Shown: positions 1 through 8,444 of the stretch, in pieces
Numbering within the stretch: the stretch's first letter is position 1
Layout of the letters: each line of letters begins with the position of its first letter
Made by a program: the position numbers and the translations under genes
Notes under the pieces: generated by a model
Database searches by the model: none
The model's input: only the letters and a program-made list of their open reading frames with translations
What the model was told of the DNA's origin: nothing
Assembly: GCF_002270415.1 (NCBI RefSeq)
Contig: NZ_NNRI01000007.1
Span: 1-64,000 of the forward strand
From: Mesorhizobium sophorae
GTDB taxonomy: Bacteria; Pseudomonadota; Alphaproteobacteria; Rhizobiales; Rhizobiaceae
Length of the DNA stretch: 64,000 nucleotides
Reading direction: 5' to 3'

Positions 1-343
1 CCCGGCGCCAAGGTATTGATAGCGGCGAACTTCACTTGCAGCCAGGTCGTCTCGTCCTGATCGACCGTAATGCGATGTCCCGACCAAGGCGCCGCCGCAA
101 GTTGGGCAGAGACGCGATGAGCTGGATCGTGTGGGGCAGAACCGGCAGGCCGCTCGGCCAGCCTGTTCGTCTGCACCCGCACGAGGAAGCTGGTATCAAG
201 GGCCTGCGCGGTGCAATAGAGCTCGTAGAGGTCGCTCTCCTGGTCAGCCACATGCACGCAGCGCTCGGGCGTGCCAACGAGCGCGATGGACTGGCGCAGG
301 TTCTCCAGCCATACGGGGCAATCGGCCCGCCGATGTGGGTCGT
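1..343 (-). pseudogene. IS4-family (Tn5-type) transposase fragment
   Basis: Reading the minus strand from about 343 to the window edge gives an open frame containing ENLRQSIALVGTPER and then HVADQESDLYELY. These resemble the central part of Tn5/IS50-type transposases, where the first catalytic aspartate lies in a D-R/Q-E-S-D-x-Y-E-L context. In-frame TGA and TAG codons lie just upstream of 343, so the N-terminal half is missing. The 3' part may continue beyond the window. It is one of several dead mobile elements at this end. Family assignment is from motif recognition only. Confidence 0.6.
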
Positions 344-707
344 TTAAATCGCAGCTCCGTCAAGGCTAAATTCGATCTTTCTCCGACCTACGGTTGTTTG
401 GTTGTTCCGTCGTAAGCTTGGCTGGTTTTAAAGCGCCTTCAACTTCTGCGGTGCGGGTGATGCCGTTTGCCGGGTACAGGGTCGTTTACGCGGTCGAGAC
501 AGCCCGCCGCAGGATAGGTCTTCGTGGGACGGATCTTCCAATGTAATTGACGCACTTTGCTACCAGAATAGTGGCAAGTGCAGCCCACATCGCGGAATGA
601 TCCTGTCCGCGTCCCGACAGGGACGGATCGGCGCGTCCACAGCGTAGGCGCAAACGATAGAAAAGTCAGTTCAGAAGAGCGCTGCCTCTGGCGTCTTGTT
701 GCGCATG

Positions 708-1720
708 TCAGGCTTCAGCAGCGATGCAGCGCTCGAAGAGTTCGCCCGTTCGGAGCATGGCATGCATGATCACGGCAAGCTTGCGCGCGACCGCGACGGC
801 GGCTCGCTTGAACCCGATTTTCTCCTTGAAGCCCATATACGCAGCGCGCTATCGGCCTTGGTGCGCGTGAGGATCACGGTCGCCGCTTCATACAACAGTC
901 CGCGTAGATGGTTGTCGCCCCGCCGGGATATATGACCGTCGTAATCGACTTCGCCCGATTGGTAACGTCTGGTGGTTAGGCCGATCCAGGCGCCGACCGA
1001 GCGCGACTTTCTGAAGTTTTCCGGATCCTCGATCGCCGCAACGAAGGAGGAAGCCGTCACCGAGCCGACGCCCGGGATCGACGCAAGCAGCTGGCATTGC
1101 TCACTCGAGCGGGCCGAAGCGACAAGCTGCTTGCTCAATTCGGCAGCGCGGGCGCGCACTCCAGGCATCGAGCAACGGCATGATAATCTGCTTGTAGCCC
1201 AGCATTGTTCGCTAGCAGGCTGCGCACATGGTCCTCGAACACGCGTCCCGCACCCTTGGGACGACCAGGCCGAACGTCTTCATCAGACCGCGGATCTGGT
1301 TGGACAGCTGGGTTGTCATCTTGAGCAGCTGATTGCGCGCTGCGACGAGCGTGCGAACCAGCATGCTGTCAAAGCTCTTCACTCGCACCTCGCGGTAAAA
1401 GCCGACCTCGGCAAGATGCGCGAGCCCGTCCGCGTCATTTGCATCGGTCTTGTTCGGCGCCATATCCAGCGCCGCCTTGGCATGGCGGGCATCAATGCAG
1501 ATCGCCGGCAAGCCTTCCAGCGTCAGCGCATGATAGAACCAAACCGCCAGGGGTCCCGATTCGAACACGACACGTTCGGCGTTCGGAGCACGCTTGCGGA
1601 TGACCTGTGCTATCAGTTTCGGATCGGACGGGCATTTTCCGCGCCAGATCCGCTTGCCTCCTTCGCGCACGAGACGAATGTATCTTTCAATGACACGTCG
1701 AGGCCGATAAACTGCTTCAT
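708..1720 (-). pseudogene. IS110-family transposase, frameshifted
   Basis: The start codon at 1720 opens MKQFIGLDVSLKDTFVS, a typical IS110 N-terminus. The frame shifts near 1670 into a second frame with DANDADGLAHLAEVGFYREV, the RuvC-like DEDD portion. It is broken again near 1170-1250, and resumes with the conserved C-terminal SIPGVGSVTASSF and ISRRGDNHLRGLLYEAA blocks. The last part, ending at 708, is once more in another frame (KRAAVAVARKLAVIMHAML). At least three indels therefore separate recognisable pieces of one gene of about 335 codons, and it cannot make an active transposase. Element ends were not determined. Confidence 0.85.
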
Positions 1721-1849
1721 GGTTGTCTCCCGTTTGATGCTGGGCTCGGCTGTGTGGTCGTGAGCCCGTATTTCATCCTATAGGGGGCAACCATCCTTCC
1801 AACGCATCGCAACCGCGCCAGTGTTCCCAACCCCGCGATTACCCTATGT

Positions 1850-2090
1850 AATCGGAAGCCGGCGTGGGCCGCGGCAGACGTCGTTTTCAGCTGCTGGACT
1901 GCTTGCATGGCGATATATGCGCCTAGACAGAGGGTCGCCGATCGGGCTGTTGGGGTAGCCGGTGATGATCCTGGCGAACACGTCGGCCAGGTAGCCGAGC
2001 GGCTCGACGTCGTTTCAGCTTGGCGCGTTTCGATTGACTCGATCTGGGACTATGGCGTCGGAGAAGACGGCGCCAAGTCGTTCGCTGATG
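1850..2090 (-). pseudogene. IS66 transposase (TnpC) C-terminal remnant
   Basis: On the minus strand the peptide VEPLGYLADVFARIITGYPN can be read from about 2007 downwards. It matches the equivalent stretch of the better preserved IS66 copy at 6256-6813 (VEPLGYLADVLTRIVNGHPN). The IETCKLN block just before it is present but broken by single-base indels around 2010-2040. The rest of the gene is absent. This is a second, independent IS66 relic on the opposite strand. Confidence 0.6.
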
Positions 2091-2307
2091 CCGTCATCAC
2101 AAACCGTTCGGATCTACGAAGTTCATAAAGAAAACCTGTGGTGCGCAGGCGGTAATGGCTCCGCTAGCGAACCCACGCCAAATGGATACCGCTCGCTGCG
2201 CGCACTGCCATTGCCGACGAGCGGCTTCGCTTATGCGCATGACATGGGACAGCATATATAGTCAGATGCGGCGCCCGCCATCGCGACTAAATCCAACAAG
2301 AGTCCGG

Positions 2308-3138
2308 TCACATAAAGTCATCCTCGTACGAGCATCTGGGTGAACCTGATGCGCTCTCGGTATCACTGCTTTCGCTGTCCTCAGTTTTGCAGAGATAGAG
2401 CGGCGGTTTGTCTGCACGCTGCCATTCACCGGCACTGTTCATCGTCCACTTTTCGGGATGCTGGGTAGGGTCAAGGACCATGTCGCAATCATCTACTTCA
2501 ACAAACCCCATCGTCGCTGCGCGGGCTTGTGCTTCTGGATTAGCCGCACGCCAATTCAGCAACGGTCGTTCGCCGTCCATCCGAAGTTGATGCTCCAGCA
2601 GAATATCGCCTGCATTCTCGGCCAGCGGATGAGCGACCTGTAGATCCACTATGGAGGTGACCTCGGTTCGGCCAGGAAATTGTTGCCGCCAACTGTCGGA
2701 TTCGAAATCAGTCATTCTGAATCCGCCTTCCGTTCTCAGCAGTCCGGCACTCTGGTTTCCCAATTGGTAGCTGAAATATCGCGCGTGCTCCGTGTCTCGG
2801 CGAATGCCGTATTGCCTAGCAACGTCCGCAGCGCGTCTGGCTCGGGAGGATACGAATTCCGAATACTCTTGTGGATTGTCGGCGATGTGCATGATCTCAT
2901 CGCCATGAAATTGCCTCACCTCCCTCGTGAAAGAAGACCTGTCGATCTCCACCACCGGAGGTCTGGGATGGAGGGAGTACGGTTGCGTAGCCGCCGACGA
3001 TGAGTCGCCGCTGGAATCGGATCCGGCTAAGTGCATCCGGGCAAACATGTCCCCGAGCTCTTGATTTTCTGCATCTGCTTGCCCGCTGGCATTACGCGTG
3101 TAGCGGACGTCGGACGAGCCACCAATTCGACCATACAT
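2308..3138 (-). CDS. nopP: NopP-like type III secreted effector
   Basis: The predicted 276-residue protein starts MYGRIGGSSDVRY. The N-terminal 60 residues are rich in Ser, Thr, Ala and Gln, as in type III secretion signals. It continues with a globular part containing SYQLGNQSAGLLRTEGGF and a C-terminal half (HPLAENAGDILLEHQ, NPEAQARAATMGF) that looks like the acyl-CoA-binding part of a GNAT acetyltransferase. The size and beginning fit my memory of NopP, a nodulation outer protein of Ensifer fredii/NGR234 and Bradyrhizobium that is injected into host cells and can restrict host range. The ATG at 3138 is preferred over the GTG at 3150 because the AGGAG lies about 11 bases upstream of the ATG but touches the GTG. 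A tts box sits 60-90 bases upstream, which independently supports effector identity. No secretion apparatus genes are in this window. Confidence 0.7.
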   Translation of the reverse strand: MYGRIGGSSDVRYTRNASGQADAENQELGDMFARMHLAGSDSSGDSSSAATQPYSLHPRPPVVEIDRSSFTREVRQFHGDEIMHIADNPQEYSEFVSSRARRAADVARQYGIRRDTEHARYFSYQLGNQSAGLLRTEGGFRMTDFESDSWRQQFPGRTEVTSIVDLQVAHPLAENAGDILLEHQLRMDGERPLLNWRAANPEAQARAATMGFVEVDDCDMVLDPTQHPEKWTMNSAGEWQRADKPPLYLCKTEDSESSDTESASGSPRCSYEDDFM

Positions 3139-3200
3139 GACGATTCGCACTCCTATCCTTCGAAATTGAGTTCAGGCCGGTTAACCGCGCAGGTCTAGAT

Positions 3201-3230
3201 AGACCGTTTAGTTGACGACTAGCTGACGAA
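3201..3230 (-). promoter_or_regulatory. tts box (TtsI-binding site) upstream of nopP-like gene
   Basis: On the minus strand this stretch reads CGTCAGCTAGTCGTCAACTA followed by AACGGTCT. It agrees well with the tts box consensus as I recall it (GTCAGcTtgTCGaaAGCT). It ends about 60 bases upstream of the ATG at 3138, the usual arrangement for TtsI-activated genes of the flavonoid-inducible type III regulon. Confidence 0.7.
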
Positions 3231-3249
3231 TGAGTTCTCCCGGATGCAG

Positions 3250-3965
3250 AAACGAAACTCCGAACTGTTTTAATTGTTAGCGATACTGAAAAGGCTGCGG
3301 CCTACCGCAGGTCAGGCCATCCGCACTTTCGGATCTTGCTTGCTGTTAATCCAAAGGGGAGCAGTCCAGCCTCGTCGTCGGCATGAGAGAGAGAGCGAGA
3401 ACGTGGGCAAACCACGTTGCGGTCGAGCCGTTGAAGCTGGGAGTTCGTCCTTGCCTGCTCGATGACGCCCCGCGCAACACCTTCTGGCAGGTGTTGCCGG
3501 CGAAAAGAAACAGAGCGCCGTCGCCTTGCTCTTGCTTGAGGCGGCTATCGCCTGCTCGGCAGCTTAGGTTACAAGTCGAAAGACCCAGCAAGGTAGGCCG
3601 CAACCTTGGTTAAAGCCATCCGCGCCAAACCGCCAAGACCAACGTAAGTGGGCAGCTGAGGCCATTCAGCGCTGGGTATGCGGGGGGCAGGATCGAAAGG
3701 CTTGGAGCTCAGGCAGGATTCCTTGGTGAGGAATAGACTTCCATCTCGTTTGTAACCGGTATGAGATTCTTGGTGCCGATGTCCGGCTACGCTTTTCTGA
3801 TGCGCGGCGTATGGTGCGACCATCCGGGACGGAGGCACCGGGAGCACGAAGGTGGGGGCAGGCCGATGCACACGATGAGCTGCGAGCTCGTGTTAGTAGC
3901 TGGCCGCCTCCGCGACTCGCCCGGTTGAGCCGTGAGCGCGAATCCGGGCCAAGCGTGGCCCTCAG
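3250..3965. other. No recognisable gene
   Basis: About 700 bases between the tts box and an IS110 remnant. Open frames here overlap on both strands, have no convincing start sites and match no family I recognise. The surrounding dead IS elements suggest decayed mobile DNA. Confidence 0.4.
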
Positions 3966-4250
3966 ATTGCTGCCGTCGACGTGGCACGAAAATTGGCGGT
4001 TCTTTGCCGGCATATGCTGACGCAGCAAGAGGACTACCTCTGGGCGCGATCCAGTCTGGTCGCCCACAAGATGCGCAACATGGAGCTGCAGGCCGTCAAG
4101 CCGCATAAGAAAGGCAACCGCCGCGGTCCGACCTATGCTTACAATGTCAAGGAACTTTGGAATCAAGAGATGCGTGTCGCCGAGCGGGCCCAGGAGGGTT
4201 ACGAACACTTCGTCGAGGCTTGGCGCCCGCGCCCGCCAAAGGAAAGGGCG
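3966..4250 (+). pseudogene. IS110-family transposase C-terminal remnant
   Basis: The translation from 3981 gives MARKLAVLCRHMLTQQEDYL, then MRNMELQAVKPHKKGNRRGP and EMRVAERAQEGYEHFVEAW. This is the typical C-terminal end of a group of IS110-type transposases that finish in QxERGYExxVxxWRP. The part upstream of 3966 is not recognisable in any frame. The gene is therefore a 3' fragment of about 90 codons. Confidence 0.6.
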
Positions 4251-4699
4251 CGGGCGCCTCAGTCCGGCAAGGCTCGAATAAGGCGGCCCGGCGGCGCTTT
4301 CAGCCGGTGCACCACGCTTCGCCACGAGGTCGCCCGCGCTGGACGACAATAGCTGACTGCGGCGGGTATTTCCAGTTGCGCCAGCCCTCGGGGCTTTGCA
4401 CCCCCGATCCGATCGAGCATGCCGCCGTGCTCGGGCCGATCAAGGCCAAGCCTTGCGGTGGCCGCGTAAAACGCGGCCACCCTCGACTGCTCCTGCGCCC
4501 GGCGGCTGTGAAATGGGGCGATCGGGACGGAAGAACACCAGCGACGCGGTCGAACCAAAGAACATACTCGGGGAGGTTCCAGGGCTCGTCACAAAATAAC
4601 GCTTGTCGATCTCATCCGTCGTGGGCAATCACTTGTTCAGTTTCGGTAGACCAGAATGATGTCGTTTTGCCTGCCTGATGGCCCCAACGCCGCTGTGTA
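4251..4699. other. No recognisable gene
   Basis: The stretch between the IS110 remnant and the IS66 remnant has overlapping frames on both strands but no family motif I can name. It is probably residual mobile-element DNA. Confidence 0.35.
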
Positions 4700-4878
4700 G
4701 GGCATGGGACGGAGCCGATCCGCCCGGCGTCGCCTATGTCTACGCGCCCGACCGCAAGGCGGAGCGGCCGATCGCCCATCTCGCAGGCTTCACCGGCATC
4801 CTGCAGGTTGATGGCTATGGCGGCTATCGCGTGCTCGCCGACAAGAGCGGGGTAACGCTCGCATTCTGCTGGGCACAT
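4700..4878 (+). pseudogene. IS66 transposase, part upstream of the inserted IS
   Basis: Frame +1 from about 4723 reads GADPPGVAYVYAPDRKAERP and then QVDGYGGYRVLADKSGVTLA, ending FCWAH at 4878. This is the catalytic core of IS66 TnpC, including the VDGY(A/G)GY and CWAH motifs. The reading continues after the intervening element at 6256 (VRRRFYELAAAG). The N-terminal third of the IS66 gene, upstream of about 4700, is missing. The copy was therefore already truncated, or was truncated later, independently of the IS insertion. Confidence 0.85.
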
Positions 4879-4880
4879 CT

Positions 4881-4892
4881 ATGGACGCCCCC
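4881..4892 (+). repeat. Subterminal inverted repeat, left copy
   Basis: ATGGACGCCCCC here is the exact reverse complement of the right copy at 6236-6247. It lies 2 bases inside the deduced left junction of the IS1111-type element. Confidence 0.85.
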
Positions 4893-5155
4893 GACTTTGC
4901 AAGGACTTTATGCGCGGCTTCGGCAATGCCTGCGGCTGCAGTCATCTATTCGGCCTCTACGATGTGGAGCACCCTGCGCCACGGGCCTTGATGGAATATC
5001 CGCGAACCGGCACCCAATCACGTTGCGCGAGCTCGAGGCTCGATGCGCCCAACGGGTTCACCCGGTCCCGGTACGCCCGGTCTTGCCATCACCTGCTTAC
5101 TTACCCTCGCAACCGCATTAGCCCGAAGCCGGGCCGATCAGAATGGCGTCGGAGA
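4893..5155 (-). ncRNA. Candidate bridge-RNA region of the IS1111-type element
   Basis: This 263-base non-coding end lies 3' of the transposase gene. In IS110-family elements a structured bridge RNA that binds target and donor DNA is encoded in the long non-coding end; in the IS1111 subgroup it lies downstream of the recombinase gene. The position and length match that expectation. I did not fold it or identify its binding loops, so this is inference from family and layout. Confidence 0.35.
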
Positions 5156-6178
5156 TCATGCCGCTCCACGCGTCAGTACGCCGTAGGTTCCACCGTATCG
5201 CAATAATGCCCACACAACGCGTGCCGTCTTGTTCGCGATCGCCACGACCGCAACATTAGCAGGCCGCCGGTCCCTCAATTTAGCGAGCCAAATCCAGGTG
5301 CGTCCTCGCCAGCGCATGATTGAGCGGCTACCGTGAATCAGCAGCTTGCGTAGATAGCCGTTCCCTCGTTTGCTGATCGAGCCGAGCTGCTCCTTACCGC
5401 CCGTGGAATGCTGCTTGGGCACCAGTCCGAGCCACGCGGAAAAATGACGGCCGGATTTGAAGTCGGCCGGATCACGCATGGACGAAACCAAGGCACTCGC
5501 GGTGACAACGCCAACCCCGGGTATGGTCATCAATCGCCGGCAGGCGCTGGAGTCTCTCGCCACTGTAATCAGGTCGCTGTCGATCCGGGCGAGTTTGGTC
5601 TTCACCTCTCTTAGCTGCTCGACGAGATAACGCAGCGCATGCCGCACCACAGGCGGAATACGTGTCTCTGTCTCATCTTCGATCAGAACGGTGAGCAGGC
5701 CGATATTATGCGCCCGGTTCGGACCAATCACCCCGAACTCGGCCAAGTGACCGCGGATCGCATTGATAAGCTGCGTCCTCTGGCGGATCAGCATCTCCCG
5801 GACGCGGTGGATGACCAGGATCTCCTGCTGCATCTCTTCCTTGATGGGAACGAAGCGCATCGTCGGTCGCGTGACTGCTTCACAGATCGCCTCCGCATCG
5901 GCGGCATCATTCTTATTGGTCTTTACGTAGGGCCGAACGTATTGCGCTGGGATCAAGCGGACCTCGTGCCCCATACTGCGTAGCAGCCGACCCCAGAAAT
6001 GTGCACCCGGGCATGCTTCCAGCCCAACCAAGCAGCTCGGAAGGGCGCGAAAGAACTGCTCCACGTCATCGCGCCTGAGCTTCCGTCGGACAATTGCTCT
6101 CCCATGCTCGTCAGCCCCGTGAACCTGAAAGACTGATTTGGCTATGTCGAGACCGACCACGTGAACTTCATCTGGCAT
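5156..6178 (-). CDS. IS1111/IS110-family transposase, intact
   Basis: The predicted protein of 340 residues begins MPDEVHVVGLDIAKSVFQVH. The N-terminal RuvC-like DEDD domain has GLDIAK near residue 9, a conserved glutamate in LVGLEACPGAHFW, and the NDAADAEAICEA block. The C-terminal part carries IPGVGVVTASALV and ISKRGNGYLRKLLIHG, the transposase_20 region with the catalytic serine area. The start at 6178 is preferred because an AAAGGA lies about 8 bases upstream. The longer frame to 6247 begins inside the inverted repeat. No frameshift or stop is seen, so the element may be active. Related but broken IS110 copies occur at 708-1720 and 3966-4250. Confidence 0.9.
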   Translation of the reverse strand: MPDEVHVVGLDIAKSVFQVHGADEHGRAIVRRKLRRDDVEQFFRALPSCLVGLEACPGAHFWGRLLRSMGHEVRLIPAQYVRPYVKTNKNDAADAEAICEAVTRPTMRFVPIKEEMQQEILVIHRVREMLIRQRTQLINAIRGHLAEFGVIGPNRAHNIGLLTVLIEDETETRIPPVVRHALRYLVEQLREVKTKLARIDSDLITVARDSSACRRLMTIPGVGVVTASALVSSMRDPADFKSGRHFSAWLGLVPKQHSTGGKEQLGSISKRGNGYLRKLLIHGSRSIMRWRGRTWIWLAKLRDRRPANVAVVAIANKTARVVWALLRYGGTYGVLTRGAA

Positions 6179-6235
6179 GGCAATATCCTTTGTTTGACCA
6201 CGCCCCATACTCCTCGCCACAGGGCGGAAGCGGAA

Positions 6236-6247
6236 GGGGGCGTCCAT
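6236..6247 (-). repeat. Subterminal inverted repeat, right copy
   Basis: GGGGGCGTCCAT on the plus strand, perfectly inverted relative to 4881-4892. It is 8 bases from the junction with the IS66 gene. Confidence 0.85.
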
Positions 6248-6255
6248 GCCATCAC

Positions 6256-6813
6256 GTGCGCCGCCGCTTCTATGAACTGGCCGCTGCCGGCCCCGCGCCG
6301 ATCGCCAGCGAGGCGCTCAAACGGATCGCCGAACTCTACAAGATCGAGGACGGCATCCGCGGCCGACCAGCCGATGAACGTCGTGTCGTGCGCCAGGAAA
6401 AGACCGTTGCGATCATCGCCGATCTTGAACCTTGGCTGCGCGAGAAGCTCGGCCTGATCAGCCAGAAGACCAAGCTCGCCGAGGCAATCCGCTACGCGCT
6501 CTCACGCTGGGAAGGCCTCGCGCGCTTCCTGAATGACGGCCGCATCGAGATAGACAGCAACACGGTCGAGCGTTCCATCCGTCCGATCGCGCTCAATCGC
6601 AAGAATGCCCTCTTCGCCGGCTCCGATGGCGGCGCCGAGCACTGGGCTGTCGTCGCCTCACTGATCGAAACCTGCAAGCTCAACGGCGTCGAGCCGCTCG
6701 GCTATCTCGCCGACGTCCTCACCAGGATCGTCAACGGACACCCCAACGGCCAAATCGACGAGTTGCTGCCCTGGGCCTACATCACCGCGCACGAACTCAA
6801 GGCCGTGGCCTGA
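6256..6813 (+). pseudogene. IS66 transposase, part downstream of the inserted IS
   Basis: The frame resumes with VRRRFYELAAAGPAPIASEA and runs through RPADERRVVRQEK and the conserved ERSIRPIALNRKNALFAGSD block. It ends LPWAYITAHELKAVA with a normal TGA at 6813. This is the C-terminal half of TnpC including the third catalytic acidic residue region and the C-terminal helix. It would join in frame to 4700-4878 if the IS1111-type element were removed. It is non-functional because of that insertion and the missing 5' end. Confidence 0.85.
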
Positions 6814-7280
6814 GAACACCGCTTACCGAAGATCCCAGATTGTGGCGTTGCAGACATAGAAGGTTGGCACGCGCATTGCAGGACAGTCATGAAGGGCTAG
6901 TGATGGTGACAAGCATTGAAACCTTTGAGGTGCTTCGAAGAGATCCGTTTTCGAAAGGTGCCGGCCGATGCGTCCTTTTGAGCAGCGCAAGCTATCGGCG
7001 GAGCACTCCATAAGCGCATCACCGTTCCGCAATGTCCTAACTAGATCTTCTGCTAACTTGTTTGATTTTGACCAATTAATAATCTTCCTGGATTCTCATC
7101 ACACGGCCATACATGCCATCTACATCAGCTACAATTCATGTTTATAGTTATGTATATAGGCTATATTTTTGTTCATATTAATATCTGAACAAACTTTCCG
7201 ATAAACCAGTCGCTTAATAGAAACCTCTAGGAATTTATCTGCTCTGTACGCATGTAAATAGCGAGTGTCATGGATCTCAT
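6814..7280. other. Intergenic region, AT-rich before the exporter genes
   Basis: No gene is recognisable. From about 7040 the sequence becomes strikingly AT-rich compared with the GC-rich surroundings, and it contains the imperfect dyad at 7171-7190. This is probably the promoter and leader region of the macA-like gene, and it looks foreign in composition. Confidence 0.5.
7171..7190. promoter_or_regulatory. Imperfect 20-bp dyad, possible operator of the macAB pair
   Basis: The sequence GTTCATATTAATATCTGAAC pairs GTTCA with TGAAC around an AT-rich centre (7 of 10 positions symmetrical). It lies about 90 bases upstream of the macA-like start in the AT-rich block. A regulator site is only a guess, as no adjacent regulator gene is seen. 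Confidence 0.3.
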
Positions 7281-8444
7281 ATGGGAAAAAAATCGATATA
7301 TGTCCTAGTGGCGGTCGCAGCTATAATTTTATGTGCAGCGTATCTGTCTTTTTTTTCGATGAACTCCGCGGAAAGCTCGCGAGGCGACGAAATGACGGGG
7401 ATTGTTACGCGAGGTTCAGTTGAAGAAGTCGTATTAGCCCTGGGCACTCTCGAGCCGACTTCGATGGTCCGGGTTGGCACCCAGGTAACGGGCCAGATTA
7501 AGGCAATCCATGTTCGCGTCGGCCAGACCGTCATGCCTGGAGACCTTCTGGCGGAGATCGACGCCGTGACAGAGCAAAACACCCTTAGAACTGCGAGGGC
7601 CAAGGTAGAGGACATGAAGGCCCAGAGGGACTTGAAGCAAATAGAAATACGGTTCGCGGAATTCGACTACCGCAGACAGCGTAGCCTCAGCAAGCATAAT
7701 GCAGTCACTACCAAGGAGTTGGAAGAGGCTGAAAAAACATACCAGACGCTATTGGCCGATCTGGTCTCGCAGGAAGCCAAGATTCGGCAAAGCGAGGTCG
7801 AGGTTGAGTCCGCGCAAGCCGCTCTTGCACATACGCGGATCACAGCGCCCATGAACGGCAAGATCTTGGCGATCCCGATCGAGCCGGGACAGACGCTCAA
7901 TTCTGCGCAGACTTCGCCAACGGTCGCCGTGCTCGCGAACCTTGACGAGATGACGGTAAAGATCCGGATTTCCGAGGTCGACGTCTGGCGTACAAGGCCT
8001 GGTCAAAACGCGTGGTTCACGATCATCGGAGATCCACAGACTCGCTACCAGGCCACGCTTGAGGCGGTTGAATATGCACCGCCGTCCATCGCCGACGAGC
8101 CGGCGAACGATCGCTCCGCGGAGAAAGCGGAAGACAGCGCAATCTATTACCACGGCGTGCTTAGGGTGAAGAATCCAGAAGAAAAGCTGCGACCCAAGAT
8201 GACCGCTCAAGTGCACATTTCTATGGGACGTGCGGATGATGTCTTACTTGTGCCGTGGGCCGCTCTTTCGCTGCGACAGGCGGACGGATCATACCTAGTC
8301 AAGGTGAAGGACACAGGCGGCAAGGTAGCAGAGCGACCTGTTCGGATTGGCTATACGGACAGGATCCACGCTCAGGTGCTTGAAGGCCTTCGTCAAGGAG
8401 AGACCGTATTGCTCGGCGTATCCGAGCCAAACACAACGAGCTGA
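7281..8444 (+). CDS. macA: MacA-like periplasmic adaptor of an ABC exporter
   Basis: The predicted protein has 387 residues. A single N-terminal membrane segment (about residues 5-28) is followed by a HlyD/RND adaptor fold. It has a lipoyl half-motif around 60-95 (VGTQVTGQIKAIHVRVGQTV), a long alpha-hairpin coiled coil about 95-175, and the second lipoyl half (ITAPMNGKILAIPIEPGQTL) near 190-215. A beta-barrel and membrane-proximal domain follow. Adaptors of this kind link an inner-membrane MacB ABC permease to an outer-membrane TolC channel; no tolC gene is nearby. The stop abuts the ATG of the macB-like gene, so the two are cotranslated. The N-terminus is unusually Lys/Ile-rich. Substrate unknown; peptides, lipopeptides or macrolides are typical of the family. 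Confidence 0.85.
   Translation: MGKKSIYVLVAVAAIILCAAYLSFFSMNSAESSRGDEMTGIVTRGSVEEVVLALGTLEPTSMVRVGTQVTGQIKAIHVRVGQTVMPGDLLAEIDAVTEQNTLRTARAKVEDMKAQRDLKQIEIRFAEFDYRRQRSLSKHNAVTTKELEEAEKTYQTLLADLVSQEAKIRQSEVEVESAQAALAHTRITAPMNGKILAIPIEPGQTLNSAQTSPTVAVLANLDEMTVKIRISEVDVWRTRPGQNAWFTIIGDPQTRYQATLEAVEYAPPSIADEPANDRSAEKAEDSAIYYHGVLRVKNPEEKLRPKMTAQVHISMGRADDVLLVPWAALSLRQADGSYLVKVKDTGGKVAERPVRIGYTDRIHAQVLEGLRQGETVLLGVSEPNTTS

Larger units (their letters stand above)
4879..6255 (-). mobile_element. IS1111-type (IS110 family) insertion sequence
   Basis: This element of about 1377 bp interrupts the CWAH|VRRRF coding sequence of an IS66 transposase exactly between two codons. It carries one intact transposase gene on the minus strand. 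Perfect 12-bp inverted repeats ATGGACGCCCCC lie at 4881-4892 and 6236-6247, set in slightly from the junctions. That subterminal placement is typical of the IS1111 subgroup. No target duplication is apparent, because the IS66 frame resumes without repeated codons. The non-coding end downstream of the transposase (4893-5155) is long, and the upstream one is short (about 77 bases). Confidence 0.85.

Noticed and set aside
5156..6247. Longer transposase frame starting at 6247
   Set aside because: The extra start lies inside the subterminal inverted repeat. The ATG at 6178 has a ribosome site and the family N-terminus.
7080..7135. Possible nod box before macA
   Set aside because: Only scattered ATC and ACAAT matches occur. 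The ordered blocks seen at 57912-57958 are missing.
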